Assembly (NCBI GenBank): GCA_964247055.1 | Contig: OZ176051.1 | Location: forward strand, 14,570,001-14,634,000 | DNA length: 64,000 nt | Reading direction: 5' to 3' | Origin: Paragordius varius | Taxonomy: Eukaryota; Nematomorpha | Shown: one piece after another, positions 45,277 through 58,400 of the stretch | How the letters are laid out: each line of letters begins with the position of its first letter | Numbering within the stretch: the first letter of the stretch is position 1 | Program-made: the position numbers and the translations under genes | The notes under the pieces: model-generated | What the model was told of the DNA's origin: nothing | The model's database searches: none | Seen by the model: only the letters and a program-made list of their open reading frames with translations

Positions 45277-48198
45277 TAAGATTTCTATATGAATGTTAAA
45301 TAAAAATATAGGATAAAAATAGATTAATGCGTAGAGTTGTACTATTTAAATAGTGATTGACTTAAAATGTTCTAATAAAGTGTAAATTAATTACATATGA
45401 AAAATTCAATAATTTTTGATTTTAAGCATAATTTAAATAGAGAACCTAGGGTTATTTTTAATTTTTTACGCAAATAGGATTTACCTAATTATTTATATAA
45501 ATTAAGCCTTAAAAACTGTTTTTGATTGTTATAATAATCTTTGTTGAAAAGAGAATGCATTTTATTTAAAAAGTGATTTAGAATAAAAAACAAATTATTG
45601 AATATACCAAATAAAATTCTGAAATGTAGATCGGTATCCGTTTCGTTTTCTAAAATAGTTATCAATGAAATATAATAGATAAATATGAAAATGACACATA
45701 AAATTTTCAGTCAATTTAGAAATTTTTGTGTCATTTTCTATAACTAATTAAGGGCTAGGGAGATCAGCTTAAATCCTATTACATTTTAAACCTAGTGATA
45801 TAGACTGTTGAAAAAACAAAATAATATTAAGGATATGGAAGTCGTCGATTATAAATGTTCCTGTCCTAATTGCAAAGAGATACCGACATTACATTCTGTA
45901 CAAAATATAAAGATAATTGAAATCTATAAGTTTGGTTTTAGCTTCAATATCTGATATGCGTGCAATAACAAAATTTCTTCCCCTTTATTCATACAGTGTA
46001 TACATTGGTTTTACAATATGGTCAATTAATATACTAGCATATGGATAAAAAAGATAAAATGGTTAAATTTGAGTTTTTTTACTGGATTACAACATTAAAT
46101 ATTAATTTGTTTCATATCGTACGTTACTTTATTACCAATGGACCAATATTATTGTGCATAATAAATGGTTAACATTTCTTAGCATTTGAATTTTTTTAAA
46201 TAGCGATAATAATAAAAAATTATATATCTAATCGAAAAATTTGCTTTCTATGACCTTAAAGCGCTATATATGAAAAAATATTTATAAAAAAATTGGAATT
46301 GTTAGAAATCGATTTTTTACATTTTTAACCCCAAAATGTTTGTGTGCAATATTCTCTAAAAAATTATCCTAAAAAAGGGTGTAATATGTAAGTAAATTAT
46401 ATATCTGTGATTTTTAAATTTTTGATACTATAACATAATATCACACTTTAATTAAATATATTTAAGTATATATTTACAAATTTAAGCTCTCATTTAAAAA
46501 TAACCCTAAAATGTGTTACATAAATTCAAAGGCGATTGAAATGTTCAAATGTTTAAGAATGAAATAAAACCATATTCGACTCAAAAATTTGATAATTTTA
46601 TTGCATATAAACAGCACATATCATGAAATATATTTATGGTGTTTATTTTTTATCCTTTTCTGAGCCGATTTATTAATGGCTGAATTGAACATATTGTTAG
46701 TAAAAAGAAAATTGATTTTACAATTAGTTTATTTTCCTCAAATATTATTTCATTTTAATACTTGAGTATGTTATATGTTCTTTTGTGCCATCCGTTATAT
46801 TAGTTGCTAGTTTTTTATATAATAACATTTATTAAATTCCATGACATTAATTTAATATTGAAGTTAACACAAAGCGATAATAAAACCGTTTTTCAATAGA
46901 AATCGAAAACTAGTTTCATCCTTAAATTTAGTATTTAGAATTTAATTTTGTTTGTGCAAACCATTCCATTATAAAATTAAACAATACAAGTTAACATGGA
47001 TATCAGAAAAACTAATCTTATAAAGCCTATATTTATGTTATTTCTGTTTAATTTTCCTTTATTACAATTTCAGACAAAGCGTAAATACATAAAGTCAAAT
47101 ATTTTTTTTCAAAAGACAACCATACTTTTCTTAACCTTCATTTTTTCTATATAAATTATTAAATAATAATATAATTAAATAGGTTATCTATTTATCTCTA
47201 TCATATATCCAAAAAGTACAAGGGTCTTTTGAAGAAAAAATTATCAATTTTATATTTATTTCCGACTATCAATAAATTGGATTTTGGTAGCAGTAAATTT
47301 CCGTATGTAACTTAGAATATATAATATAGATATATGTGGTATTAGTTAAATTTTGTGAGAGCTTTAAAAGATAATCATTATAATCAGTTTTAAATATTTT
47401 ACATTTATAATATCAAAAATATTAGGTTTTAGTCATAACCATATCCTTATTCAAGTTGTGCCTTGTTGTACTCAGACCCTCTGAATGGCCACGAGCAGTC
47501 AAATATTTTTATCGTATACTAAGTGATCAAAGCATAAAACTAGACTAAATAATTATTGAGAAAAGTTCAACATATCGTTTTTAACTAAATTTTAGATATT
47601 AAAGCTAAAAATATTAATAAACTCATTTACCAATTCTTACAAACTGGTCCGAAATGAATACTATATATAAAGGAAATTATTCATACGTGTGATGTATGAG
47701 TTATCATTTGCCATATCTATAAGTAATAAATATAAGTATGATGCCAAATTTAAGGTACAAATATTATTGTAGATTACGGTTTTTTTGAATATAAAACACC
47801 ACAGCAGAATCCGAAATTCGGAAGTCAGGATGAATAAAAATGAAATTAAAAAAATCAATCAGTGATATATTAAAAAAATCAATTTTATTGGATATTAAAG
47901 TGAAAAAGCGTAAATAAAATTTTTAAAATAAAATCAGCAGTTGTAAAATATCATAAAAAATTTTTGTTGTTTAGCATGTGTCAACCTGGATTCGAGATAT
48001 GGAGTTATGCATTTGTAAAATTAATAGTAAAATAAGCAAACTATACAATTTATTACATCTTTTGGTATAATTAAATTAAATAGTAGATATGTTTAGGATC
48101 CCCAAACACAATCTGTGTTTTATTATTATTCATTGTTTGCTTTAGCCATTATTTTATAACAAAAGTGAAACATCTAAATGTTGCATTTTATTTAATAT
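45277..48198. other. No gene recognised apart from a MITE
   Basis: AT-rich; only the MITE at 47062-47281 stands out. Confidence 0.5.
47062..47281. mobile_element. Tc1-type MITE, decayed
   Basis: CAGACAAAGCGTAAATACAT, then AAAGACAACCATACTTTTCT at the left; AGTACAAGGGTCTTTTGAAG at the right. Ends not exact. Confidence 0.5.
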
Positions 48199-48206
48199 AT
48201 CTAAAG

Positions 48207-48475
48207 CAGGGATGTTCAACACGCAGCCCACGGGTCGCATAGACTCTGCGTGACTTTATGGGCCGCCCGTGAATTTAAAAATCCGTAATTATAAAAATAT
48301 ATTCAAAAAATATTAATAAAACATATATTAGTTAAACAAATTTTATAAATAAGTATATTTAATTGGCAAAATTGCTATATTGTGTTGCATTTTACAGTCA
48401 TATTTTTGAAATCTAATAAAATGTCCATATATATTAGGAATGCGGCCCTCGAAACCATTGTGTTGGACATCACTG
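48207..48475. mobile_element. Small hAT MITE with perfect 8-bp target duplication
   Basis: CAGGGATGTTCAACACGCAG at the left and GTGTTGGACATCACTG at the right; ATCTAAAG at 48199-48206 and 48476-48483. 269 bases. Its tip matches that of the hAT element at 28225, so the same transposase group could have mobilised it. Confidence 0.85.
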
Positions 48476-48678
48476 ATCTAAAGTGAACCTATTTTTTATC
48501 CTCTGAATGAGCAGTTTGATAACTATCTTTCGTATACCCATCCTTATAAATATAACTGTGCATATCACGTACAAATTATGGCTTAGATATTAAAAATAAT
48601 ATACCACTCATTCCACTGCTATATAGTTTAAAATAAAATGTGAAACAATAAAATTATTTCAAATCATAATATTTTAGG

Positions 48679-48955
48679 TTAGAGATGTGCCACACGCAGC
48701 CCTTTATTACCTTATGTGGGGCCGGCAAAACATTTGTAAGAAATTCTATAATTTACAATATGCTCACAAAACCTCAAATGGTAAATTGAAATTTTTTAGC
48801 AAATTTGTTTTTGAATAAGTCCATCCATTTGAATAAGAAACAATTTATGAAATATATATCAATTCTGTTGCACTTTGAATACAATCATAAGTTTAATATC
48901 TTATGAAATATTCATAAATACCCATTATATTTAATGCGACCAGGGTCCTTGCTTA
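48679..48955. mobile_element. Possible relative of the small hAT MITE
   Basis: GAGATGTGCCACACGCAGCC resembles the tip of the element at 48207, and GGGGCCGGCAAAAC its inner part. The other end and a target duplication are not clear. Confidence 0.35.
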
Positions 48956-49174
48956 AAATATGAACCGTATTTTAAAAAAAACCATTTTTTGTGTGTCGAA
49001 GGGGAATGGGGCCTTATAAGGTTTGAAAAATTAATTAAATGCTTTTTTAAGTATTCCTAAATTTCTTAAATGTCAAATTTTAAATATTATATTGCTATAA
49101 GCTATCGATGTTTTACTTAAGCGTATGTGTACACTGTGTCCACAAAAAATAACATGTTGAAATATATGTGAGAG

Positions 49175-49965
49175 GAGAATGTATCAGAGTTATGATGTTT
49201 TTAGTTTTGACCCGTATGAAGATATATGTATATACTTTTGTGGTAAGTGTTCCATATCAGAAGATGGCTTTCAATAAAACTTTTTTGGTGAAAGCTAATT
49301 GCTTCATTCCAAATAATATTACTAAATATATCATAGAATACCTATAAAAAATATTTTTAAAAAAGTAAATTCTTAGATATGGGCTCCGAAAATCCCAGAT
49401 TTGCTCTTATAAATTGGGCATGGTTTTCTTAAAATAAACGCTGCCTGAATTCCGATAAAAATTATAGTATGCTAATTTTTGATACAAACTATGAATATTT
49501 TTATAATGCTTAAATTTGATCGTTACCATAACTTTATTTAAACGTACTTCAAACTAATTTGAAGCATGATTATGAGTAAGCTTTAAAATTTTGCTAAAAA
49601 CTAAATTTTAAAAAATCATTTTTCAAAAATATTTTTAGTTGATATAGCATATATCTATTTTATAGGGCGAATTCGGCATTTTAGCGTTTATTTTGAGAAA
49701 AACAGCCCATTTTTGAAGAGCGACAAAATTTGGGACTTTCGGGAATAAATTTTTAAAAAAATATTGTTTTGCTTTTCATAGGTAGTTTATGATATATTTT
49801 AGTAATACTTTTTGGAATGAAGCATTTAGTATCCCCAAAACAATTTTATTTAAAAAATGCGCGCAAATTTTGCCATGATCTGATATAGAGCACCTACCAC
49901 AAAAGGGTAATAACTTATCACTCGTAAGTTCCAAAACTAAATCATGATAATCTTGATACATTCTA
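49175..49965. mobile_element. Long-inverted-repeat element, copy 2
   Basis: Left GAATGTATCAGAGTTATGAT, then CTTTTGTGGTAAGTGTTCCA (49235) and GCTTCATTCCAAATAATATT. The right arm repeats the same words inverted (ACCTACCACAAAAG ending 49904, GATACATTC ending 49963). A 61-codon open frame at 49776-49961 lies entirely in the right arm and is not a gene. Confidence 0.68.
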
Positions 49966-49985
49966 TCAAAAATATATATAGAGTA

Positions 49986-50258
49986 ACAACTGAAATTATA
50001 CGGACAAAATGTAAAAATATAAAGACATATTTTTTCAAAAAGACAACCATACTTAATAGATTTATAACAATATAACTCATTTTTTCAATGGCAAGTAAGA
50101 ATAGATATATAACACTAACACAATCAATTTCATATTTTACAATTGTAACTAAGTAGCTTATATAGGAAAAAATAAGGCTTTAAATAGTATAGTTGTCCCT
50201 TATAAAAATATATTTATCTTTGCATTTTTACCTTTTATCCGTTTATTAATTTTTACTG
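49986..50258. mobile_element. Tc1/mariner-type MITE copy
   Basis: ACTGAAATTATACGGACAAA at the left, CCGTTTATTAATTTTTACTG at the right before TA. This is the best uninterrupted template for the copy split by X. It lies about 20 bases after the long-inverted-repeat element. Confidence 0.75.
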
Positions 50259-50694
50259 TATTCATCAGGTTATTTTTATACCCCACGATTTCGGAGTCAG
50301 TAAATATATAAATATATATATATATATATTTATAATAACCGCAAAAATGAAAAAATAAATTACCGGCACAAAGAAAAAATTCCAATAATTAAAAACATGT
50401 TTATGGTATATTCTATTGCAGAAATAAAAAAAGTATAGATAAAAATTTTAAATTTATTTATACAAAATTTATATTATAGTGTTGTTAAAAATATAAAAAT
50501 ATATTAAAAGTATTTTTGAAATATTTCCATCTTTGAATTGGGAGGTCAACATAATGCATTTTTTGTAATAATCTATAAATTACTGTAAAAAATAAACCTT
50601 TGATAAAATAAAGATTTAATATATATTTAGCAAAACTATGCTATTAACCTGGTACATATATTTTAGCATTAGAAATTAGCTGTTTAAATAATAA

Positions 50695-50935
50695 AGTAAA
50701 TATTAAAAATGACAAAAAAATTATTTTAGAAAACAACCATACTTTTGAAATTTTGATTTTTTTACAGTATATAATTTTATTTTTAATATAGGGAAATAAG
50801 TTATTAACAATCCATTCTAAGCCGTGTTTTGCAAACTAAAACGATGTTAAGAATTTATAAACAAGTTGAAAAATATATGATTGTCCTTAAAAAACTTGCC
50901 CTTTAATTGATATGATTTGTCTGTAAAATTGATTT
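50695..50935. mobile_element. Tc1-type MITE, decayed
   Basis: GAAAACAACCATACTTTTGA at the left; ATATGATTGTCCTTAAAAAA and ATTTGTCTGTAAAATTG at the right. Outer tips are lost. Confidence 0.5.
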
Positions 50936-51014
50936 TTTTCATTAGCTGTCCACGCCCTATGATATATTGAATGCGAAAATATGGTCATTTCATATTATAA
51001 ACAGTGCAAAAAAT

Positions 51015-51050
<36 letters not shown>

Positions 51051-51689
51051 TTTTTAACCAAAAAAAAGTTGATTTTATCTATACCTTATACGTTTAAGAT
51101 TTAATTTAAAGTAAAAAAATCAAAATACTGACAAAACGTCAAAATTATTACACAAATATTCATGAAAACACATAACCTTGTTTTTTCCTTAACTAATTAG
51201 GTAAAATTATTACACAAATATTTTTTGAAAATACATAACCTTGTTTTTTCCTTAACTAACTATATAAACAAATTTAATTAATTTGAGTCTTTTCAATTTA
51301 CATCTATATTAACCATTTTGCAACCCAAACCGATGATTTATATATATTATGGTTTACAGTTGTTAATGTAATAGCAACGGGTTGAGCAAAAATGGTGTTG
51401 TGATTTAAAAATTTTGACATAATCTATGCAAGTAATATAATTAGTTTTATATGCTTAGCAATAAAAAGAATTGGAATTGAACTTGCCATCTTATAGATGC
51501 AAATCAAGTATATTTGTATATGTAACATAACATAAAAATACTATTGCGTTGTGAACTTATTATCTGTGGTGCAATATGAAAGGTGAAAAGCATCAAAACA
51601 TCATCCAATCTAATTTGCATCTTATTGTGTTTTAGGTTTACATTTAAACATTTTATCCATAAAATGTGTGTTTCACTATTACATTACTA
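50936..51689. other. No gene recognised
   Basis: Contains an (AT)n run and the 63-base tandem duplication. Confidence 0.5.
51140..51262. repeat. Two-unit tandem duplication of about 63 bases
   Basis: ATTACACAAATATT followed by ACATAACCTTGTTTTTTCCT occurs twice in direct order with a few differences. Confidence 0.75.
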
Positions 51690-52620
51690 TTCCCCTAGGT
51701 TAGCCCATCGGGACGACGTTTGCGCAAAGGGTTTGCGGGTTTTTCACTACAACACTATGACTAAAGGTACTTTCAGAGGTGGGATTGCGTTGTGTTTCCA
51801 GAAGTTTCTGGAATAAAGGTGTGGTCAACTGTAGATTGTGGCTGGTTCATTTGAAGAAATATTATTTTCCCCGGATGCGTATCAGCGTCTCAATCGAAAT
51901 GTTCCAATCTTCGTAGCTTATCCGCGTGTTTTCTGCTGATTAGCTTTCTTGACTTCGTAAGATAGAAGTTCTCTTTTTTCTATGATATGCCCCTGCCCTA
52001 ACTCCTTATTCGACTCATTTTTTATTATAGACAGGTTGATAGGGTCGAAATTCGTAACACGGTTCTACTTGTTCTATAAATACGACCTCCGAATTTACCC
52101 ACGAGATAGGGATGATCCCTTGATTAAAAACAAAGGCGAATGATTTTCTTTTAACGACGCATGCAAACTCGTTCTGTAAGAATATAAAATACCTTCATAT
52201 ATGAATTGAGTCGGATTTAGTGGAGTAATATTTACTTTTTAAGGTTTTTATCCTCTTTCTACAACCAGTTAGTCTGTGGATGATAGGCTGCGGCGCGGAT
52301 TTGCTTTATATTGAATATTTGACACCAATCAAGTTGTTTGCGATAGCTTTAGTTACGATCTGACGAGGAAGTTCAAATGTAATCTATTTTTCTAGGCAAT
52401 ATAGAATACCCTTAGTCAAAATCACTGTGGCCATATCCGCCTTTTCAATAGTTACCAACCAGTTGTAACCGTCGGTTGGGCCAATGAAGCCGCTCCATGT
52501 CAGCGTATTAAAATCACACCATTACATGCTTCGCAATTCTTTACCCATAGATTGAGATCGTTCTCTATGTCGGTCCAAAACGAACTGCGGCCTTGGAATC
52601 CAATTATGTCCTAGTAAGAG
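51690..52620 (-). mobile_element. Gypsy-type LTR retrotransposon fossil (integrase region)
   Basis: Minus-strand text resembles the integrase of Ty3/Gypsy elements: the zinc-binding part (about 52600-52530) followed by core and C-terminal parts down to about 51800. No capsid, protease, RT or LTRs were recognised nearby. The copy is an old, broken fragment with multiple breaks. Confidence 0.55.
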
Positions 52621-52904
52621 TGTTAAAATCGTTTGCATATTATAAACAGAATCAATTTGCTTGTTTAAACAAAAGTATTTGCCTATATACTTTTACGCTT
52701 GTTACGCTTTATGTATAACAATATTTACTGTAAGGCTGAAGATAAATTTCTTAATTGACTCAACTAAGCACAAAACATCTAGATAGATTTTAAAAATATA
52801 AATCTTTTAGATAATTCAGAAATTTATGGTAAAAAATGCCATCCTTACATTGAAGATTATTTTTTTAGCCATTGTAATTAAAACACAGTACTTCCTGAAG
52901 TATA

Positions 52905-53524
52905 CCTTATGCACTTCAAAAGTGTCTTTAAACACTTCTTAACATTTCAAGTTGATCCTAGAACAGTTCAAGTTGGTCTTTGAACAGTTCAAGTTGGTCC
53001 TTGAACATTTCAAGTTGGTCCTTTGAATTTTTTGTTTTGTTTTTAACTTTTATCAATCAAATCGTATATCATTCATCTATTTTATTGTTTTTAACCTATT
53101 TCCCATTTTTTATCATTAATTTCAAATCAATAACTTTTAACATTCAGCGTATATCTTTATTGATTTCTTAATATTATTTTGGATATTTAAAATATTTTAA
53201 AACGAAATGAAAAAAATATAAGTTTTCTGGGTTATTAATAACAATTTTCCATTAAACACATTTTAAAGTTGATATTTTTGTTGAATTGAGAAAAAACGTT
53301 TTAATCAAAAAAGTGGTTTTTCATTCAAAGATTTTATTTTTAAATGAATAAATATAAAATAAATAAATTACGTTACTAAATAATAAAATAAAACAATAAA
53401 TGCAAAAATTATGTTAAATTAAATCATTAAAAATTTTAAGGACCAACTTGAAGTATTCAAAAACCAACTTGAATGTTCAAGGACTATCTTGAAGTGTTCA
53501 AGGGCACTCTTGAAGTGCAAATGG
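52905..53524. mobile_element. Foldback element, family A, copy 3
   Basis: CCTTATGCACTTCAAAAGTG at the left and CTTGAAGTGCAAATGG at the right; sub-repeat arrays at 52925-53020 and 53435-53510. The middle is alignable by eye with copy 2 (TTGTTTTTAACTTTTATCAA). Confidence 0.8.
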
Positions 53525-54267
53525 TATGTTAGGTAGCGTAATGCAATTCAAAAATTTGCTTAGAGCGTTTACGACGTTTTAATGTAAGACTCAAATTACT
53601 TTATGCCCGCTGGATACATAATGAACAAGGCAAACACTGTCAGTTAGGAACGAATATTATACATAAACATCTTTACTTTTCAGATACATTGTTGGTGAAA
53701 GGCAAAGCGATATCTTAAATCCCAGAACAATTAGTTTACTAAAATTACCACATATTTATTTAAGTATTAGCTAGGGTAACGCCATCTTTATATTAGTTTA
53801 AACTTATGTTGGAGATGTTATTATCCTTAAACTATCAATGCTACTAGAGTGACAATACTTCCCTTGATATTCTATGACGGTCCAAGTCCATAATTTTTCT
53901 GACTCGCTTATTATTGCAAATGCTTATTATATATTGAAATCTAAATTTTAATTGGTAAAGGGCGAAAAATAATATTTAAATCATCCGCATATCGTAATCA
54001 ACTATATATTATAAAAATCATTTCTGTATATAACATACCATTTTTATCAAGGCTTAATAGAAAAAACAAATATCGGAAAACATCATTCATTAAACTATGA
54101 TATTTAATTATCATGGGTAAAATGCAATCAATAAAAACTTTTGTATACGATTTTTTTGCTGAATTTGTTGGCCAATCAACAAATAAATATATTATGAATG
54201 TTTTCACCAATCATATTATTTTATTGGAAAATTTAAGCATGTGATACATAGTAATGTATTCGTAATT
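53525..54267. other. No gene recognised
   Basis: Slightly raised GC near 53560-53660 and 53830-53900; no motif readable. Confidence 0.45.
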
Positions 54268-54465
54268 ATGCAGACAAAATTTAATAAAAAGACGAAATGT
54301 TTTTAGAATAAATGTATATTTTTTGCGACAAATAAATGGATGTCTGTTAACACTCCAAATTATATATCAAGTTGTATAGAAAATATTAAGTTTAGAGAAA
54401 ATAGGGTTTTTTTTATAAAATATGTCCTTAAATTTTAAGTTTTGTCCGTATATTTCATATTTAAT
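54268..54465. mobile_element. Tc1-type MITE, decayed
   Basis: TTATGCAGACAAAATTTAAT at the left; AAGTTTTGTCCGTATATTTC at the right. The inner GGTTGTCTTT words are lost. Confidence 0.45.
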
Positions 54466-54507
54466 TTAAGTGTTTCATTTATTCAGTATGATTTATAGAG
54501 AATTTCT

Positions 54508-55115
54508 TTATATCAGTGATTTCCAACCTTTTTGTTCACACTCACAAATTGTAAAATAGCGCAAACCCCTTTCGTTACAAAAACACAAAGATAAAAATAT
54601 AATATTTATTGTAATTCCATAATCTTAATCAAAGATCCTTGTCGCAATTGTTTAAATTTTTCCATATCGTTGATAAAAATTGATATTCACCTGATCTTCA
54701 TTATCCGTCATCTCTTTATTTTTTGATTAAATCAAGGCTGAGAATCCATACGTTGATCCGAAAAATATCAAAATAATATTTAGATACACAAGTGTGTATT
54801 TGTATGAAAACGAGATGGGCAAGAGCAAGAAATAATATTTTGTATTGCATCATACTTTATAAATCCATTCTTATAATTTAGTATTTTCATCTTTTTATTT
54901 ATTTTTTATATTATTATATTTAAGAATCAGTAAATAAGATAATTAAAATCAATATGTGTCAATGAAACACTCTAGATCACTTCTCAATACTGAAATTTAT
55001 TTTAAAATACCCCAATTAAATAATAGTAACCATTATGATGATTAACATTAACTGGTTTCTCTAAATATTTCGCCCCCCACCTTTGATTTTCTAGGTCCCC
55101 TTTTGGAAACTACAG
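54508..55115. mobile_element. Possible hAT MITE
   Basis: CAGTGATTTCCAACCTTTTT is a common hAT tip; the inverse of CCCCTTTTGGAAACTACAGC may be the other end. No matching target duplication. Confidence 0.4.
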
Positions 55116-55314
55116 CTGTATAGATTCAATATTTGGTTAGACATGTATATGTGCGTTGAGTTGGCGAATGTTCGTCATGACATATACAATTTTATCATCA
55201 AGGGTCAGTCCTGAAAAAACATAACTTTTCAATCAATTAAGTCATCCATTTAATGGTAAAATTTTTCAAATTAAAATAAATGCATTTAAAAACTTTCATT
55301 TGAATTTATTAAAT

Positions 55315-55320
55315 TCATTA
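55315..55320 (-). promoter_or_regulatory. Candidate polyadenylation signal of micro-exon gene copy 2
   Basis: AATAAA on the minus strand about 70 bases after the stop codon, mirroring copy 1. Chance occurrence is possible in this base composition. Confidence 0.4.
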
Positions 55321-55387
55321 TTCATTATGTAATTAATAAAGTCCATATTAATATATTGAGTTGGTCTAATCATCACAATCTTCCAAA

Positions 55388-55413
55388 TCATATTTCATTA
55401 TTATCTATATTAT
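55388..55413 (-). CDS. Terminal coding exon (exon 18), copy 2
   Basis: A 26-base coding part after AATTTAG encoding YNIDNNEI and TGA, the counterpart of the copy 1 terminal exon. The preceding intron is 1431 bases. Confidence 0.75.
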
Positions 55414-58400
55414 CTAAATTTATATCGAAATATTAAAATTTTTTCAAACTCAAAAATAATTTGAAAAATTATTTAGTAAACATCATAATGTAATAAGTAA
55501 AAGGAATTTTTATAAAGACAATCATTGTTTTTCCCATATTCACTAATTACGATTGAAGAAAAAGGTATAAAAATATCATCTGTATTCCCCGATTGTGCAA
55601 CCCAAATGATGAAATAGAAAATATATTTAATTGGCTTTAAAAAAAATATATTTTAGTTTTTAAGTTATGTCATCATGATTTCATTATGATAAAATACATC
55701 ATTTAATTGGCTTGTATCGATAACCAGAATATGGTGGCCCAATAATAATAATCGCAATTGAAAAAAACCAAAAGAAATTAATAAAAGATTTAATTAAATC
55801 TCCTTTAGTAAAATCGTTGATTAATTATTACCTACAACGTCCAAATCTATAATTATAGTAAATATTATAATTTAAGAGTCGTAGTTTGTAGTTATTTTAG
55901 TGTTTTAAACAGAGAAAAAGTTTTAAAATCTGGGTTACATTTCATATGATACTAACAAAAGTATTTATAATTTTAAAACTTTAACAATTGCTCCGATATT
56001 CATAATCGAGTTGGTTATATTTAAATTTTTTTATTATTTTTCCATAGTAATGAGGCATTAAAAATATCCGATTTAAATCAAACGGTAAAAAGATGATAAA
56101 AATCGTAATGATGTAACGTTAATAAAAAATTGTAATGTTAGCTTTGTAAGGCAGCAACATGAAAGATAGGCTAACGTGGGAATAATTTGAAGGCGATTTG
56201 AGTTCTTTATGATTTTATATTTTCAATTTAGGAGCAGTTGGTTAAATAAAACAACATGTGATATGTTTTGTGCAATAGAAATATCAATAAAATTTTATAT
56301 ACTAATCATTAAGGTCAAAAATGGATGAAATCATTTGTGAAAAGATATATAATGGAGAGTGAGCAAGAAAGAAAGTTAATGATTAAGGGTGGACGGATTT
56401 TACATTTAATAATTATGTATTGCATACATCATAATAATTTATTATATAAATTGATTTAACCGTTTTTTGGGAAGAGCACGCAAGTGATTATAATAATCGT
56501 AGTGCATTTTTATATTAAACAATTTGTTGAATCTCGAGCAATTAATTAATCCATAAATAATATATAATTTATGAAACCATATTTTAAATGGCATCGTAAA
56601 GCATAAAATAGACTATATTGGTTTTGGTATACCGAAATTAGAGATGCGCATTATATTATAAATAAAAACAGTTAACAGTTGTTTGAGGAAACAACGAGAG
56701 TATATAAACTCAAGCTGACAAATCGCTTGAATATATAAATGAAGTTAAATAGCTGGTTCTTGACATGACCGCCATTAACAAAATTATTGGAATAAATATG
56801 AATTTTAAAAAATTCACAATAAAATATAAAATTTAGATCCTTACATTGTTCTATGTCTATGGCGTCTTCAATTAATAAGAAGATAAATGTAATTATGAAA
56901 CAGGTAAAAATTTAGGTAAAACCATTTATGTCTTCGGATAATTCTGCCATATATAAATAAAAAAATAAATGCAAATACAGTAAAAGTTGGAATTATACGG
57001 ACAAAACTTAAAATATAAAGACAAATATTTTTTTGTAAAAGACAACATACTTAATTTTGATTTAATTATAACTCTTTGAACAACAAAGTATAAAATAGAG
57101 ATGTATATTAGTAAAACAATCAATTATATATTTTACCATTAGGATGAATTAAGGTTCAAAAAAGTATGGTTGTTTTTAAAAATATTATCTTAATATTTTA
57201 ACTTTTTTCCGTATTTCAAATTTACTGTATATAGCTTACCCACTATATTTTGATCGCTGGCTAAATAAAATTAGTTTTAAACTGTTTATCGCTTTTATTA
57301 TGTATATATATTAAATAACCTTGAGTTGCGGATGTACTGTCTAGAGTAACGATATAAAAAAATTTAAGATCTTGCATTTTTTGAATTAGATTAGGCATTT
57401 AATTTAAATAATTCTACCAATGAATCCTTGTTCAAGATCTGGTATATAAAACCCAAAATATGATGGTAAATTATATGTTTTTATAATTTATAATGATTTT
57501 TAATAATTATTAATTACCTTGAAATCCATCTTCAACGCCTGATGATAATATATTATAAGATAATCATACCTTCTAAGAGACGCCTCAAATCTGGGAAAAA
57601 ATAAATATTAAAACACTCTAAGAATCACGTGTTTGGAATAAATCAAAGTTTTATTAAATATAGCGATCCCACTCTATGTGGCCTTGTCCTAACCAACTAT
57701 TTTCTTAACGTTAAAAGCCATTATTCCAATTTATTACCTTTTCTGCTTACTTCCAATTATAAATCACCCTCCATTCTAATCTACTCAATCAAAAGACACC
57801 CATAAGAGTTTCTTTGTTTATATTTTAGCTAATTGGCCCATCCACACTTTATTTAATTATCTTCGGTTGTGCCATTGGAGTACAGCTAGCTTATTCATTT
57901 AACAATTTCTTAAATTGAATTATTGAATCTGTGCCAAAACCACAAACTCTATTTTTATCCTAAACCAATTGAACATCTTTTCAAGCAAGTTGTTAACTTT
58001 CTATTTAATTTATCCATATAAGAACAATCGGCAGACATTAGAGTCCAATTAATACCGCATTCGGAAAATTTGAATCATAGAAATTAACAAGGCTGATCCT
58101 TATAATACTTTTTGTATAAATTATAATCAAAAACACGGTCCATCTTTGTTTTGATTGAATGTCTTTTGTACACGGATTACAACTCATTAAATAAATGTAC
58201 AAATATCCTTTTATTAAATACCATCTTACTTGAAAAACTTTAACGAAACTATGAATCTCTTTATTTTTTTCACATTTTGATGCAGGAATCGATCGGAATC
58301 AAATGTAGCTGCTCCCGTAAAAACATCAAAAAAATATATAAACAAAACGTAAAAAACACAATTTTTTTTAAGGAAACACATTATTTTTCAATTGATATCT

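Noticed and set aside
49776-49961. 61-codon minus-strand frame with several cysteines
   Set aside because: Entirely within the arm of the long-inverted-repeat element.
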